This document shows positions 34,996 through 44,719 of a stretch of 64,000 nt of DNA, piece by piece. The DNA lies in the NCBI RefSeq assembly GCF_932526225.1, contig NC_064038.1, positions 14,120,647 to 14,184,646 on the forward strand. Direction: 5' to 3'. This DNA comes from Nematostella vectensis (Eukaryota; Cnidaria; Anthozoa; Actiniaria; Edwardsiidae). The position numbers were made by a program, and so were the translations under genes. The stretch's first letter is position 1. The number at the start of each line of letters is the position of its first letter. The notes under the pieces are model-generated. The model ran no database searches. It saw only the letters and a list, made by a program, of their open reading frames with translations, and was not told where the DNA came from.

Positions 34996-37900
34996 CTACT
35001 CTTGGCTCTCTTTGTCGTCATCTGCTCGGATAAGCAGGATGAGTTCCTTGATGGGGCGCAAGTAGATCCTCTTGACTCCGTCTCTAACTACCTCTACCTT
35101 CGCCTTCCTAACTCTACTGTCCTCGCTCTTCACCGCCTCTGTTACTCGTCCTAGTGGCCAGTCGTTGCGGTGCTCCGTCTCGTCCCTTAGTAGTATGATA
35201 TCGCCTGCGCGCAGACTCTCCGTTGCTCCGTTCCACTTCTGGCGGGGCTGGAGATTCTGGAGGTACTCCCTTCTCCATCTCGACCAGAACTGCTCCGCCA
35301 GGTACTGGACGCGTCTCCAGCGGCGACGTGCGTAGATGTCTGTGGGCAAGAAACGGCCTGGAGGGGGTCCAGTAGGGCGCTCTTTCATGCTTAGAAGCAT
35401 CGCAGGTGAGAGGGGCTGCGGCTGGTCAGCGTCCATCGGTACAGCTGATATTGGCCTGGCGTTCACGATCGCAGCGACCTCTGCCATTAGCGTTACTAGC
35501 AAATCATGCGTCAGTTGGTGGTCCCCTAGCTCTGCAAACATGCCGTCAAGGACTCGTCGTATTGTGCGGATCTGTCTCTCCCATACACCTCCGAAATGCG
35601 ACGCGTGTGGGGGGTTGAAGATCCACTCGCATCCTTGCTCTCTGACGAATCTCTCTGCATCCTCCTTATTAAGCTCCTTCATTGCGCTATCGAGTTCGGT
35701 CTTAGCTCCTACAAAATTAGTGCCGCAATCACACCTAAGCAGTTTAGCAGGGCCGCGCAGCGCGAAAAACCTCCTAAGCGCGCAGATAAAGGCGCTAGTA
35801 TCCATGGACTCGAGTACCTCTATGTGGATCGCTCTACTGCTGAGGCACGTGAATACTAGTCCCCAGCGCTTTGCGTTAGCTATGGCTCCTCTTGTCTTTC
35901 GTGACTTCACCGACCAAGGCCCAAATACGTCGAAGCCGACGTTCGTAAACGGGCTGCAGACTTCAGTCCTGTCGGGAGGCAGGTCTGCCATTCGTTGCTC
36001 TAGTGGGCGTCCCCTCAGCTTCTTGCAGGTCACGCAGTCTTTGATGGCTTTTGTGACGGTGGCGTGGCCTCCAATCAGCCAGAACCCGGCTTGGCGTGTG
36101 GCGCCGCTTGTGATTAGTCGGCCTTGGTGGTGCACTTTGACGTGATGGTGGAGGGCGACTAGCTGTGAGACATGGTGCTTTCTGGGTAGAAGGACGGTGT
36201 GTTTCTGTTCGTAGTTCATCTCAGCTCTTCTAAGCCGGCCGCCGACGCGCAAAATTCCGTCACTGTCAAGAAATATGTCGAGGCGGTATAGCGGTGATCC
36301 TCTGAGGGCTTTCTTCGCGTTTTTCTTTGTTTCACGAGTCGGAGGTAAACGCAAAATTCCGTCACTGTCAAGAAATATGTCGAGGCGGTATAGCGGTGAT
36401 CCTCTGAGGGCTTTCTTCGCGTTTTTCTTTGTTTCTCTTGGGTTTCCGGGGTCTGTATTTGCGCCTTTCAGTTCAGCGCTGAATGCTTCTCTCTGTGTTG
36501 TACGTATAATGACTCGCAAGGCCTGATCTAATTCCTCTACTGTAGGGGCTCTGCGCTTCTGTTGCTCGCCTTGTACCCTGGGACGATGGCTCAACGTGTT
36601 GGCTCTAGTGGTTCTGGTGTCCCTTTTGTTCTTGAAGTTCTTAACCTTCACGATTAGGGTGGCGATCCCGCGCTGTAGGGACTTCAGAGTCGAGAATCTC
36701 AAGAATCGGTGTGCGCCAAGGCCCGGCTTCTTTGTGTCTTCATCTGTGCTGACTTTGGCGCAAACCACTTCTTTGCGCACCTCGGGGTCGCTTGCGTCGA
36801 GTAAGTATGCTTCACTCGGGGTGTCAGCGGTTTCTATATTTTTGAGGAATGTGGGACCACTAAGCCAGCTGGTTTCTCCTAGTTTGTTAGGGGGTACTCC
36901 TCGCGTCGCTAGGTCGGCGGGGTAGAGCTCGGTCTCCACGTACCTCCACTGCTCTGGGTTAGACAAGCTTCTTATCTGTTGAACTCTGTTGGCTACATAG
37001 GCATAAAAGCGCCGGCTTTCATTCGTTATGTAACCGAGTACCACCTTCGAGTCGGTGTAGTACTTGACTTGGGATATCTCGATGTCGATCTCTCTCATTA
37101 CCTTTTGTACGGCTTGTACTGCTAGGACTGCTCCACATAGCTCTAGGCGTGGTATGGTGGTTGCGTTTGCTGGTGCGACTCTTGCTTGGCCATACACTAG
37201 GGAGATGGATACCTTTTTCGCTTCGTTCACGAGTCGGAGGTAAACGGCGGTCCCGATCGCGTCTTGACTCGCATCTGAGAACGCATGTAGTTCTGCCGTG
37301 GAGACAGTGCCAAACATTTTTGGGTGGTGACAGCGGGGTACCGACACATTTTGGAGGTCTGGGAACGAGTCTTTCCATCTTGCCCATCGGTCTTTCATCG
37401 CGGTGGGGAGCGGGTCATCCCATGCCAGGGGGGAGTCGTCTTTGCTTCTTCTTTTACCCATAAGCACTAGCTTTTGCAGCATTTTCCTGCCCTCGAGCAT
37501 AACGGGTACCGCTAGACCTAGAGGGTCGTATACGGAGTTTACGATAGACAAGACCCCTCTTCTCGTGAAAGGCTTTTCTGGAACTGTCACCTTAAATGTG
37601 AACGCGTCCGTCTCTAGGTCCCAGTATACTCCAAGGGATCTTTGGGCGGGAAGGACGTCTTGGCGCAGGTCAAGGTCACGCACGTCCTTTGCTCTGTCAT
37701 CAGCGGGGAATGCTTCCATGACTTCTACCGAGTTGGATACGACCTTGTGGAGTCTGAGGGTGGCCGTAGCTAGGGTGGCTTGTGCTTTTTTAACCAGATC
37801 TATCGCTTGTTGGGCTGTTGGAAGCGAAGCCAGTCCGTCATCGACGTAGAAGTTGCGGCGGATAAAATTCTTTGACTCCTCGCCATACTCCTCCTCGCCG
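34996..37900 (-). CDS. BEL/Pao RT C-terminal part, RNase H and integrase
   Basis: Open from about 37900 with YVDDGLAS (RT catalytic pair) at the start; the first ATG is at 37719. Domains in order: end of RT and peptidase A17 region, RNase H-like region with LHAFSDAS and YTDSKVVL, an HHCC-like zinc region with CVTCKKLRG, and an integrase core with FDVFGPW (Asp), CDCGTNFVG (Asp) and a Glu after NPPHASHFGGVWE. The C-terminus ends LRPIKELILL. A 34-residue in-frame duplication (RETKKNAKKALRGSP...) lies at 36248-36435. The frame break at about 37910 would prevent a single polyprotein, so this copy is probably inactive. Confidence 0.9.
36248..36435. repeat. 86-bp tandem duplication with 16-bp filler inside pol
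   Basis: Bases 36248-36333 recur at 36350-36435 (offset 102, so in frame), separated by ACGAGTCGGAGGTAAA. The filler with its edges (36331-36351) is identical over 21 bases to 37226-37246 about 900 bases away in the same element. Confidence 0.92.
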
Positions 37901-38461
37901 TCCGACGCTACGGAGGCCGTATGTGGCTATCGCTGGGCTGGGGCCGTTTTCGAAGAGATGAACGTTCATGCGGTACTCTGTGACTGGTTTCTCTGGGTTG
38001 TTATCTTCAAACCACAGGAAGCGGAGGAAATCTCTGTGAGAGGGTTCGACATGAAAGGAGTGAAACATTTGTTCTACGTCGCACATGACACCGGTGTTTT
38101 CTTTTTGAAAACGCATCAATACGCCTATGAGGTTATTCATTAAGTCGGGACCGGGTAGAAGTGAGATTCCTTGAAATTCGCAACTGCTATCAAAAACTAC
38201 TCTTATGGTGTGTTTAGTGTTATGATAGGTTGCGAAGTGCGCTAGGTACCAGGAATGGCCTGGTTTTGGCGGGGGCTCGTCGCGGGGGACGGGGGAGGCG
38301 TGTCCTTTTTCGAGGATTTTTCCCATGAACTCAAGGTACTCTCGTTTCATCTCTGGTTTTCTCTCGAATGTCTTGAAGAGTCCTTTTAATCGGTGCATCG
38401 CTTGTGCACGGTTGTTTGGCATGTCTGGTTTGGGACGCGGAAGGGTAGGGGCATCTGCCAA
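37838..38461 (-). CDS. BEL/Pao RT, N-terminal part (-1 frame)
   Basis: The frame carries the conserved region before and into the reverse transcriptase: PNNR, the VVFDSS and LLPGPDLMNNL stretches, and CDVEQMFHSF with the first catalytic Asp. It lies in the -1 frame relative to gag-protease and most likely is not started at its own ATG. It runs out of frame near 37907-37915, before the YVDD box, which is found in the next frame at 37837-37848. Confidence 0.85.
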   Translation of the reverse strand: MADAPTLPRPKPDMPNNRAQAMHRLKGLFKTFERKPEMKREYLEFMGKILEKGHASPVPRDEPPPKPGHSWYLAHFATYHNTKHTIRVVFDSSCEFQGISLLPGPDLMNNLIGVLMRFQKENTGVMCDVEQMFHSFHVEPSHRDFLRFLWFEDNNPEKPVTEYRMNVHLFENGPSPAIATYGLRSVGRRGGVWRGVKEFYPPQLLRR

Positions 38462-40965
38462 TTACCGCTTGAATTTTTGCGTGTACCTTTCTCCATGATC
38501 TCTAGGAACTGTCGGTCTTCTCGAGATAGACTTGGTTCGTTGTCGTCTCGCGTTGTCTTGAAGACGTTATCGCTGTCAATTGGGATATCGACTTTGAGCA
38601 TGTTGGGGCACGGCACTATCTCGTAGTTCTCGTCCCCGGTCTCCTGTCGCTCACGGTTGGACACATGGGTGTGGCGGCTCAGAATGTGTGCGGGACCGTT
38701 CGCGAAGTCGAGGCACATCTGGCCGCTGATGGTCCATCCAAGGGCTAGTCGCTGTGCCCACGGGGCTCCTCTGGGGCCGTTTTTGAAATCTCTCACTTTC
38801 AGTAGTTCTGGCGCGTCGCGACCTATCAAGAGGTGAACCTCTGCCGTATCGTCTAGGGGGGGTATCTGGTCGGCGGTTGGTTTAAGGTGCTTGAAGCTCC
38901 TCGCCATCTCAGGTGTGGGGATCTCGCGCTTGTCCCCTGGGATGACGTCGCACTCAACGAGTGTAGGCAGCGAAAATGCAGCTCCGCTGACTGATCGTGC
39001 CTCGATGCCTGTCACTCGTCTACCACTCTTTTCCTCTCTCTCGTTGCTGCATGTCGACAGGTAGTAGACTTCTCTAGGGCCATCGGCGCCAAGGTCGTCG
39101 GCGAGCTTGCTGGTGATAAGTGAGGTGTTACTCTGTTCGTCGATAATGGCGTAAATGCGCTGAGCGGTAGATGGTTTGTGTATGCTATAGACGTCTACTA
39201 GGACCATTTTGCTACAGGATGTCCCTCCGACGGGGTCGCAGAGTGCAGTGCATTTGGCGGTGACCGGCTTCTCGGGGTCAGGGTTGTCCTTGGGAGGGGG
39301 TGGGTCTCTATGCAGCACTGTGTTGTGACGTAAGTCGCCGCAGGTTGCGCACTGTATAGGAGCGCGGCAGTCGCGAGCAAAGTGTGACGGATCGAGGCAG
39401 CGATAGCATAGGGTAGCGTCAGTTAGCCACTTTTTACGCTCACTGACGGTTTTAGCTGCGAAAGTTTTGCATTCGGCTAGGGTGTGCCCGTCTCTATCAT
39501 GATAGGGACATCGGTTTACTTTTTTATTTTCGGGTCCTTCCCTCCCTTTTCTTTGGGGCTGCGCGTTAGTTTTGAACGTTCTCTGCTCTCTGCGAGATCT
39601 GGGGGCGTGCGCAGAGGAGGGTGTAACTTTGGTAGTAGTGGCCTTGCTGGCTAAAACATTGGCGTTGTTTTTAATGTTAGCCTGCCCTTGGATTATTTTC
39701 GCGAAACGCTCAAATGGAGGGTAAACGCCGCCGTTAGCGTCAGAAAAATTCGCTATCTCTTTCTCCCATTTTGCGCAGATAGATTTTGGTAGCTTATCAA
39801 TTACCGGCTGCATCGCGTTTGCAAAATTAAGGCAGGCAAGGCCTGGTAGTTGTGCGACTTGGCTCTCGACGTCAGCGCAGAGATCGGCAAACTGATGCAA
39901 TTTTTCTGGCTGGTTTTCACTAAAGCGGGCGGCGTTTTTCAGTCGTTCTAGGAGCGAGTTGCTTATCATCGCTGGACTGCCGAAACGCTTCTCTAATTCG
40001 ACCCAGAGTTGCTCAAGTAGCGTTGCGGGATCACGCAATCTCTTTCTGTAATTGTCGACCTGGGCTTGCGAGGGGCCGCTGGTGAATTTTCTTAGATAGT
40101 TGATCTCTTGGGTCGGTGAAACTATCGCATCAGAAAGCATAGCTTTGAAGGCTCTTTTCCAGGGCTGGAATAGCGTGGCGTCACCGTCAAATATATCTGG
40201 CTCAGAAATTGGTAAGCGTTGACGGGCTAAGCTCGTTACTATTTGGTTATTGACCGTCGTTAGCGAATCTATTAGTTGGCTTTGCGTGATGTCTCTGTAC
40301 GGATTATCAGGTGTTGATATGACGGGGTGGTAATTGACGTCTTTGTCATGGCCGTGATTGGTAAACATCCGGTCTTGGGGTTGTACGTGTTCTCGATAGG
40401 GCAAAGCGGGGGTTGATTCTTTTGGTACGTTATCTGACCGTGGGAGGTAGAATAACGACAGGGTGTGTGGTTCGGACGTGTTTTTGGGCCCAAGGGCGTT
40501 GCGTACATTTGGCGTATCGCTTTCGAGTGCGGGGGAGGAATGGACCCACTGTCCCGTGAAGTTCTCTGCGTTCTCTTTTTCTGCGGGCCCTTCCCCAAAT
40601 TCCTCCTCGTTTATCGCTTGTTCTATCGCATCGAGTTTTGCTTTGGCTACTGCCGCGTTTTTGTCTGCAGTTAGAATAGCGAGTTCCTTTTGTTTTTCGG
40701 CCAAAATTCGTGCATAGTCGGCTTCCTCGCGCGCGGCCCTCGCCTCTGCTAAAGCTTTTATGCGGGCGCTACTTGCTCTAGAACTGGACGATCGCGAGGA
40801 TCGATACGAACGCTCAGATTTCGCATCAAACTCTTTACCGCTTTGCTTAACACTTATCATATACTTAAGTCTCTCTATTTCTAGTTTTAGGATTTCGTTT
40901 TCCTCGGTGAGTTGGACCTCGTGTCCGTGTTCACCGTTATCGAACCAGGCTAGACCCAGGCTCAT
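38386..40965 (-). CDS. BEL/Pao gag-protease ORF, 859 codons
   Basis: The N-terminal 150 residues are charged and coiled-coil-like, with a Ser/Arg-rich patch near 55-65. A central helical region (about 235-420) fits the DUF1759 gag-like domain. Two zinc-knuckle-like motifs follow: CYRCLDPSHFARDC (C-x2-C-x4-H-x4-C), then CATCGDLRHNTVLH. The retropepsin-like DUF1758 region has AIIDEQSNTSLI at the active-site position and GRDAPELL, WTISGQ downstream. The frame ends at 38386, overlapping the next frame by 76 bases. A slippery heptamer C CCA AAC lies in the overlap at 38428-38434. Confidence 0.9.
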   Translation of the reverse strand: MSLGLAWFDNGEHGHEVQLTEENEILKLEIERLKYMISVKQSGKEFDAKSERSYRSSRSSSSRASSARIKALAEARAAREEADYARILAEKQKELAILTADKNAAVAKAKLDAIEQAINEEEFGEGPAEKENAENFTGQWVHSSPALESDTPNVRNALGPKNTSEPHTLSLFYLPRSDNVPKESTPALPYREHVQPQDRMFTNHGHDKDVNYHPVISTPDNPYRDITQSQLIDSLTTVNNQIVTSLARQRLPISEPDIFDGDATLFQPWKRAFKAMLSDAIVSPTQEINYLRKFTSGPSQAQVDNYRKRLRDPATLLEQLWVELEKRFGSPAMISNSLLERLKNAARFSENQPEKLHQFADLCADVESQVAQLPGLACLNFANAMQPVIDKLPKSICAKWEKEIANFSDANGGVYPPFERFAKIIQGQANIKNNANVLASKATTTKVTPSSAHAPRSRREQRTFKTNAQPQRKGREGPENKKVNRCPYHDRDGHTLAECKTFAAKTVSERKKWLTDATLCYRCLDPSHFARDCRAPIQCATCGDLRHNTVLHRDPPPPKDNPDPEKPVTAKCTALCDPVGGTSCSKMVLVDVYSIHKPSTAQRIYAIIDEQSNTSLITSKLADDLGADGPREVYYLSTCSNEREEKSGRRVTGIEARSVSGAAFSLPTLVECDVIPGDKREIPTPEMARSFKHLKPTADQIPPLDDTAEVHLLIGRDAPELLKVRDFKNGPRGAPWAQRLALGWTISGQMCLDFANGPAHILSRHTHVSNRERQETGDENYEIVPCPNMLKVDIPIDSDNVFKTTRDDNEPSLSREDRQFLEIMEKGTRKNSSGNWQMPLPFRVPNQTCQTTVHKRCTD

Positions 40966-41224
40966 GGATTAGAAAACTTATGATAACTATGTATGGTTAC
41001 ACATTAAATTTTACTGTATTGGATACCGAGGGACTGAATAAATCAGGAGAAAGAGAATTACTTTTTGCTTGCAAAAACTTATGATCTTATGCATTTTAAT
41101 CTTATGTTTTCTAAAGTTGACTTCGAATACGAGGGAAAATGAACAAAATACCAATCAAACTTCTATTTAATCTAGCGAAACCAAAACTGTCACGAGTTAT
41201 TATCGATTGGCGAACGACTGAAGT

Positions 41225-41345
41225 TCGATTCAGAAATCCTCCCTCGTACCAGGCGCTTACTAGCGTGACCCTGCCTCGTACCCAGGCGCTTACTTGCGTG
41301 ACCCTGCCTCGTACCCAGGCGCTTACTAGCGTGACCGGACTAAGC
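41225..41345. repeat. Three ~36-bp tandem copies in the retrotransposon leader
   Basis: CTCGTACC(C)AGGCGCTTAC + T(A/T)GCGTGACCCTGC is repeated three times in the non-coding stretch between the 5' LTR and gag. A rearranged phrase recurs near 41415. Confidence 0.85.
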
Positions 41346-41687
41346 TACTAGCTAAACCTTCTCATGACTTACGCTCACTAGTATATTTCTCACTTGTTTT
41401 TACTGACTTAAGACGCAAGGGTACGAGGCAGTCAGAAATCACTAAAACTCAAAGCACACAGCCTAAAAATCTAGGTTTGTTGAGTGGTTTCCAATTTATT
41501 TACAATAAATTTGAAGAACAACTTGGCTACGCAAAGCTAGCCTGTGTAGCCGGCGGTTTTGCTTTTCTGAGAAGTTTATATATATATATTTTTATGTTTT
41601 TACCGCGATTAGGCGAAATCGTTCGTGGTTTGTTTTGCTAGTTTTTCATGGCCGCGAAATAGAAGTCAGCGTCGCTCGGGGGCATCC

Positions 41688-42038
41688 CTAACACTTGCCC
41701 CAGCTCTCTTGCGCGAGAGATATAAAAACTAGCAAAACAAAATAGCAACAAAATAGCTGTTGCAAAATCATCCCGTATTGATGCACCTCAGTTGTGAGGT
41801 CGTGCAAAACTATATCTAAGTTACTATCATGGCTTAGACTTTTAGATGTTTCGATAACGCTAAGGAGCCTTCTTTTAGACCTGTCAATCTCGATACTTTT
41901 ACGCTCGATCGCGTTTTGAAGGGCTTTTTGCGTCATTTTTGTGGTTCGGCGTGTAATTCGGCCTGTCTCAGCGCCGTGCCGTTCGGGATCTCCTCTCTCG
42001 CTCATCTCGGTATAAACTTGAAAGGGCCTACCTTCCAA
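41688..42038 (-). CDS. Possible 5' gag fragment of the retrotransposon
   Basis: A 116-codon frame directly inside the 5' LTR, with a helical charged segment (MTQKALQNAIERKSIEIDR...) like the N-terminal helix found at the start of many BEL/Pao gag proteins. It is separated from the main gag frame by about 720 bases. It may be a separate 5' exon, a part displaced by an insertion, or chance; a splice acceptor TCTAG|CCTGG lies near the gag start. Confidence 0.35.
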   Translation of the reverse strand: MEGRPFQVYTEMSERGDPERHGAETGRITRRTTKMTQKALQNAIERKSIEIDRSKRRLLSVIETSKSLSHDSNLDIVLHDLTTEVHQYGMILQQLFCCYFVLLVFISLAQESWGKC

Positions 42039-42063
42039 CGTTGTTTTCTACCAGACTTATCAC

Positions 42064-42725
42064 TGTAAGCGGTTCCAAAGCAGCGACTTGTGGGAAGTGT
42101 GCAGTGGGCTCGTTTTAGTGTCAACCACAGTGTAGAACAGTCATCCAAGCTTGATTTAACAGCGTTTATTACAATCAACTCGTCCAACTATCGAACACAT
42201 GCGGTGATAACTATGAAGTAATTAACAATTCACAAATTTAGGATAATAACCTAAGGACTACAGGCGGTTCTGTAAATCGCAAAAAGGCTAAATCAATATT
42301 TACAAATTCAACTTCAAATTCAAATTCAACGTCTGATCTCGTCTCCGGGGCTTAAAGAAATACAGCTCCAAGTAAGCTTGTAACTCTTCAAACTTTACTC
42401 TGACTTCTCTAACTCTGCTTCTCTGGCTCTCAACTCAACTCTTCTCTCTTCGGTTTCTCTGCTCAACTCTTAAAGATTGCTAAATAGGTACTATAATTTA
42501 TAGGCAGGTGGGACGTGTCCTAAAGTAGGACGTGCCTCATTTCTAAAACTCTTACTCAAAGGGAAATGCGTAAACTACAATAAATCTTATCAGTCTAATC
42601 ATAGGAGAGGGCGGCTGTGCTCAAAATAGAGGAAGCCGTGGTAACTCAACTAAACAATTGTCTAAACTATCTAATCCGTTCAATTTAAATCAACGTTCTT
42701 TTTTGTATTTTCAATGTTCATAACA
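42064..42725 (-). repeat. 5' LTR of the BEL/Pao element
   Basis: On the coding strand it begins TGTTATGAAC and ends near CGCTTACA, where the internal sequence GTGATAAGTCTGGTAG starts and should include the primer-binding site; I could not assign the tRNA. It is about 20 bases longer than the 3' LTR through two small insertions. Confidence 0.92.
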
Positions 42726-42730
42726 CTTAG

Positions 42731-43570
42731 AGAACTTATTGAAAGAACATTTCTAGGAAAATTTATGTGCACCACCTATTTGTCCTTATTTGATGTACGA
42801 AAATCAGTCATATTTGCATGTTAGCATGAGGGATGTAAAAAAGCCGAGTGGCGCCAGGGTTCAAGTAGGTTTTCCTTCTTCTTCAAATGTAGCTTTTTAT
42901 AGCTATTTATATTTTTTTGGCTCGGGATTCGATAGAATACAGCTTAAATGATATAAATCGTTTTCAAATATTTGCGTTTGGATATTTTTTTGTCTCATGA
43001 AAAGGTATGAAATCTTACCACAGGGTACCCGCAACACCAGAATTTTAAATAAAATAATTGCTTTTTATCTATGGATCCGCAAATGGTACCGGTGGGCACC
43101 GGTCTCAATATTGATTACCATCCTCAAGGCTATATTTATGCCAAGTTTGGTGTTTTGTCCGCTGTGTATAGATTGAGCTCTTTTTGTGCGCTAAGCGACC
43201 CGACTATACAAGGCAATTTCATGTAATATGGCACTACTTACACAAAAGGATTCAGAAATAAGAAGGCATATGACGACGTAGGAAGACTTTGAAAAGCAGG
43301 CGTCGTTTTCCCCATTCTCAGCCGCCATTTTGGATTCCTTGAGACAAAGTCAATTTTTCTGCCCTGTCATCTGATTGGCCAATCCGTGCGTCTAAAAATA
43401 GCCTGATCCTAGGAAACGCCGTGACACCTATATAGTACCAGAATATGGGGAAGTTGATTGCCCCTACTTATGAGACCCTGGTAGAAAAATATATCCAAAA
43501 AAACGTTTCTGTTTCTGACGTCATCGTGACGTCACAAAGACATTTTTTTAAGAATATCGGTCGCTTTTTT
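42731..43570. other. Spacer between retrotransposon and ribozyme repeats
   Basis: It contains the dispersed repeat copy at 43085-43190 (inverse of 32565-32690) and the palindromic TGACGTCATCGTGACGTCA around 43517. No gene seen. Confidence 0.55.
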
Positions 43571-43666
43571 AATGTGGACTTTAGAAGCACACTAGCATAC
43601 ACACATTGGCACCAGTCGGGCCAAGACGGGACGCTAGCACAGTCTATTACCCGTGCAGTTCGGCAA

Positions 43667-43709
43667 CCATGGACAGCTGTTTTGTCCTTATAAGGACTCG
43701 TCAGCATGG
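43667..43709 (-). ncRNA. Hammerhead ribozyme, type I, core mutated (copy 1)
   Basis: Same architecture as copy 2, but the strand after stem II reads GGAC-AAAA instead of GGAC-GAAA. This replaces the invariant G12 of the catalytic core by A, so this copy should not cleave. Confidence 0.85.
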
Positions 43710-44020
43710 CATAGCCGGTTTGCCTCAGTTAAACTTCATCGGCAAAAAAACTGCAGGGCGACTTCGACTTGAACGAAGTGCTTTAAACCACAGCTTAGAT
43801 CCATGTGGGATCTAGAGCTGCGACCGGGCTAGCGTGATGCCAATTGTGCGGATCACGCATGCGACCTTTTCTAGTCTAAAACTCCGTCGGATAGCCAAAC
43901 TATCCTTGCGAGTATGTATACATAAATGTGGACTTTAGAAGCACACTAGCATACACACATTGGCACCAGTCGGGCCAAGACGGGACGCAAGCACAGTCTA
44001 TTAACCGTGCAGTTCGGCAA

Positions 44021-44063
44021 CCATGGACAGCTGTTTCGTCCTTATAAGGACTCGTCAGCATGG
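44021..44063 (-). ncRNA. Hammerhead ribozyme, type I (copy 2)
   Basis: On the minus strand: stem I strand CCATG, core CTGACGA, stem II GTCC/GGAC with loop TTATAA, core GAAA, a minimal stem III within ACAGCTGT, cleavage triplet GTC, then stem I strand CATGG. Stem I extends beyond the core as CGGC/GCCG across an internal loop TATG/TT, as expected for the tertiary contact of natural type I hammerheads. All invariant core bases are present. Very short stem III is known from ribozymes in animal retrozymes and Penelope-like elements, some of which act as dimers. Confidence 0.9.
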
Positions 44064-44321
44064 CATAGCCGGTTTGCCTCAGTTAAACTTCATCGGCAAA
44101 AAAACTGCAGGGCGACTTCGACTCGGACGAAGTGCCTTAAACCACAGCTTAGATCCATGTGGGATCTAGAGCTGCGACCGGGCAAAATTGGCATCACGCT
44201 AGCCCGGTCGCAGCTCTAGATCCCACATGGATCTAAGCTGTGGTTTAAGGCACTTCGTCCGAGTCGAAGTCGCCCTGCAGTTTTTTTGCCGATGAAGTTT
44301 AACTGAGGCAAACCGGCTATG

Positions 44322-44364
44322 CCATGCTGACGAGTCCTAAAAAGGACGAAACAGCTGTCCATGG
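44322..44364 (+). ncRNA. Hammerhead ribozyme, type I (copy 3)
   Basis: CCATG, CTGACGA, GTCC-TAAAAA-GGAC, GAAA, ACAGCTGT with cleavage after C44359, then CATGG. The core is intact; the stem II loop is changed and the outer stem I pair weakened (GTCG for GCCG) compared with copy 2. Confidence 0.9.
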
Positions 44365-44719
44365 TTGTCGAACTGCACGGGTAATAGACTGTGCTAGCGT
44401 CCCGTCTTGGCCCGACTGGTGCCAATGTGTGTATGCTAGTGTGCTTTTAAAGTCCGCTTTTTTAATACGAATTGATTTTATATGGATTTTATAGATGTTC
44501 AAGGATTCGAAAGATAGACTATTTAAAAATGCCGTTAAATGACGTCATATTGTGTTGTTATGGCAACATAATATATCATTTTTTTCCTCTTCGTCAGATA
44601 GTGATTCTTTGAAAATATGGTTACGAATTGGGGGCCGAAAGAGCCTCCCCCCTCCTCCCCGGGGGTAAGAGGAAGCCAAAAAATCCTGGTCTGAATAGGG
44701 TTAGGGTGTTTACATCATG

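Larger units (their letters stand above)
34306..42725 (-). mobile_element. BEL/Pao LTR retrotransposon with both LTRs and 5-bp TSD
   Basis: Minus-strand element with LTRs at 42064-42725 (5') and 34306-34948 (3'), flanked by CTTAG on both sides (34301-34305 and 42726-42730), a 5-bp target-site duplication as expected for BEL/Pao. The LTRs begin TGTTAT and the 3' copy ends TTACAACA on the coding strand. A purine-rich GGGCGAGGAG directly precedes the 3' LTR as polypurine tract. The coding order gag-protease-RT-RNase H-integrase, with the peptidase A17-type RT region, is typical of BEL/Pao. The LTRs differ by small indels (for example an extra GCGGTTCTG in the 5' LTR), so insertion is not brand new. 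Confidence 0.95.
43571..44457. mobile_element. Retrozyme-like repeat cluster: two direct and one inverted copy of a 354-bp unit
   Basis: Copy 1 is 43571-43924, copy 2 begins at 43925 in direct orientation (exact period 354) and is cut at about 44181, and copy 3 is an inverted copy at about 44193-44457. Copies 2 and 3 form a near-perfect palindrome with arms of roughly 255 bases. Each copy carries a type I hammerhead motif, on the minus strand in copies 1 and 2 and on the plus strand in copy 3. Head-to-tail units of a few hundred bases with hammerheads are the hallmark of retrozymes. Penelope-like elements carry the same type of ribozyme, so a remnant of one is the alternative. A degenerate rearranged relative lies at 55495-55710. 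Confidence 0.85.

Noticed and set aside
35072-37849. Several plus-strand open frames of 70-270 codons
   Set aside because: Shadows of the minus-strand pol genes of the retrotransposon.
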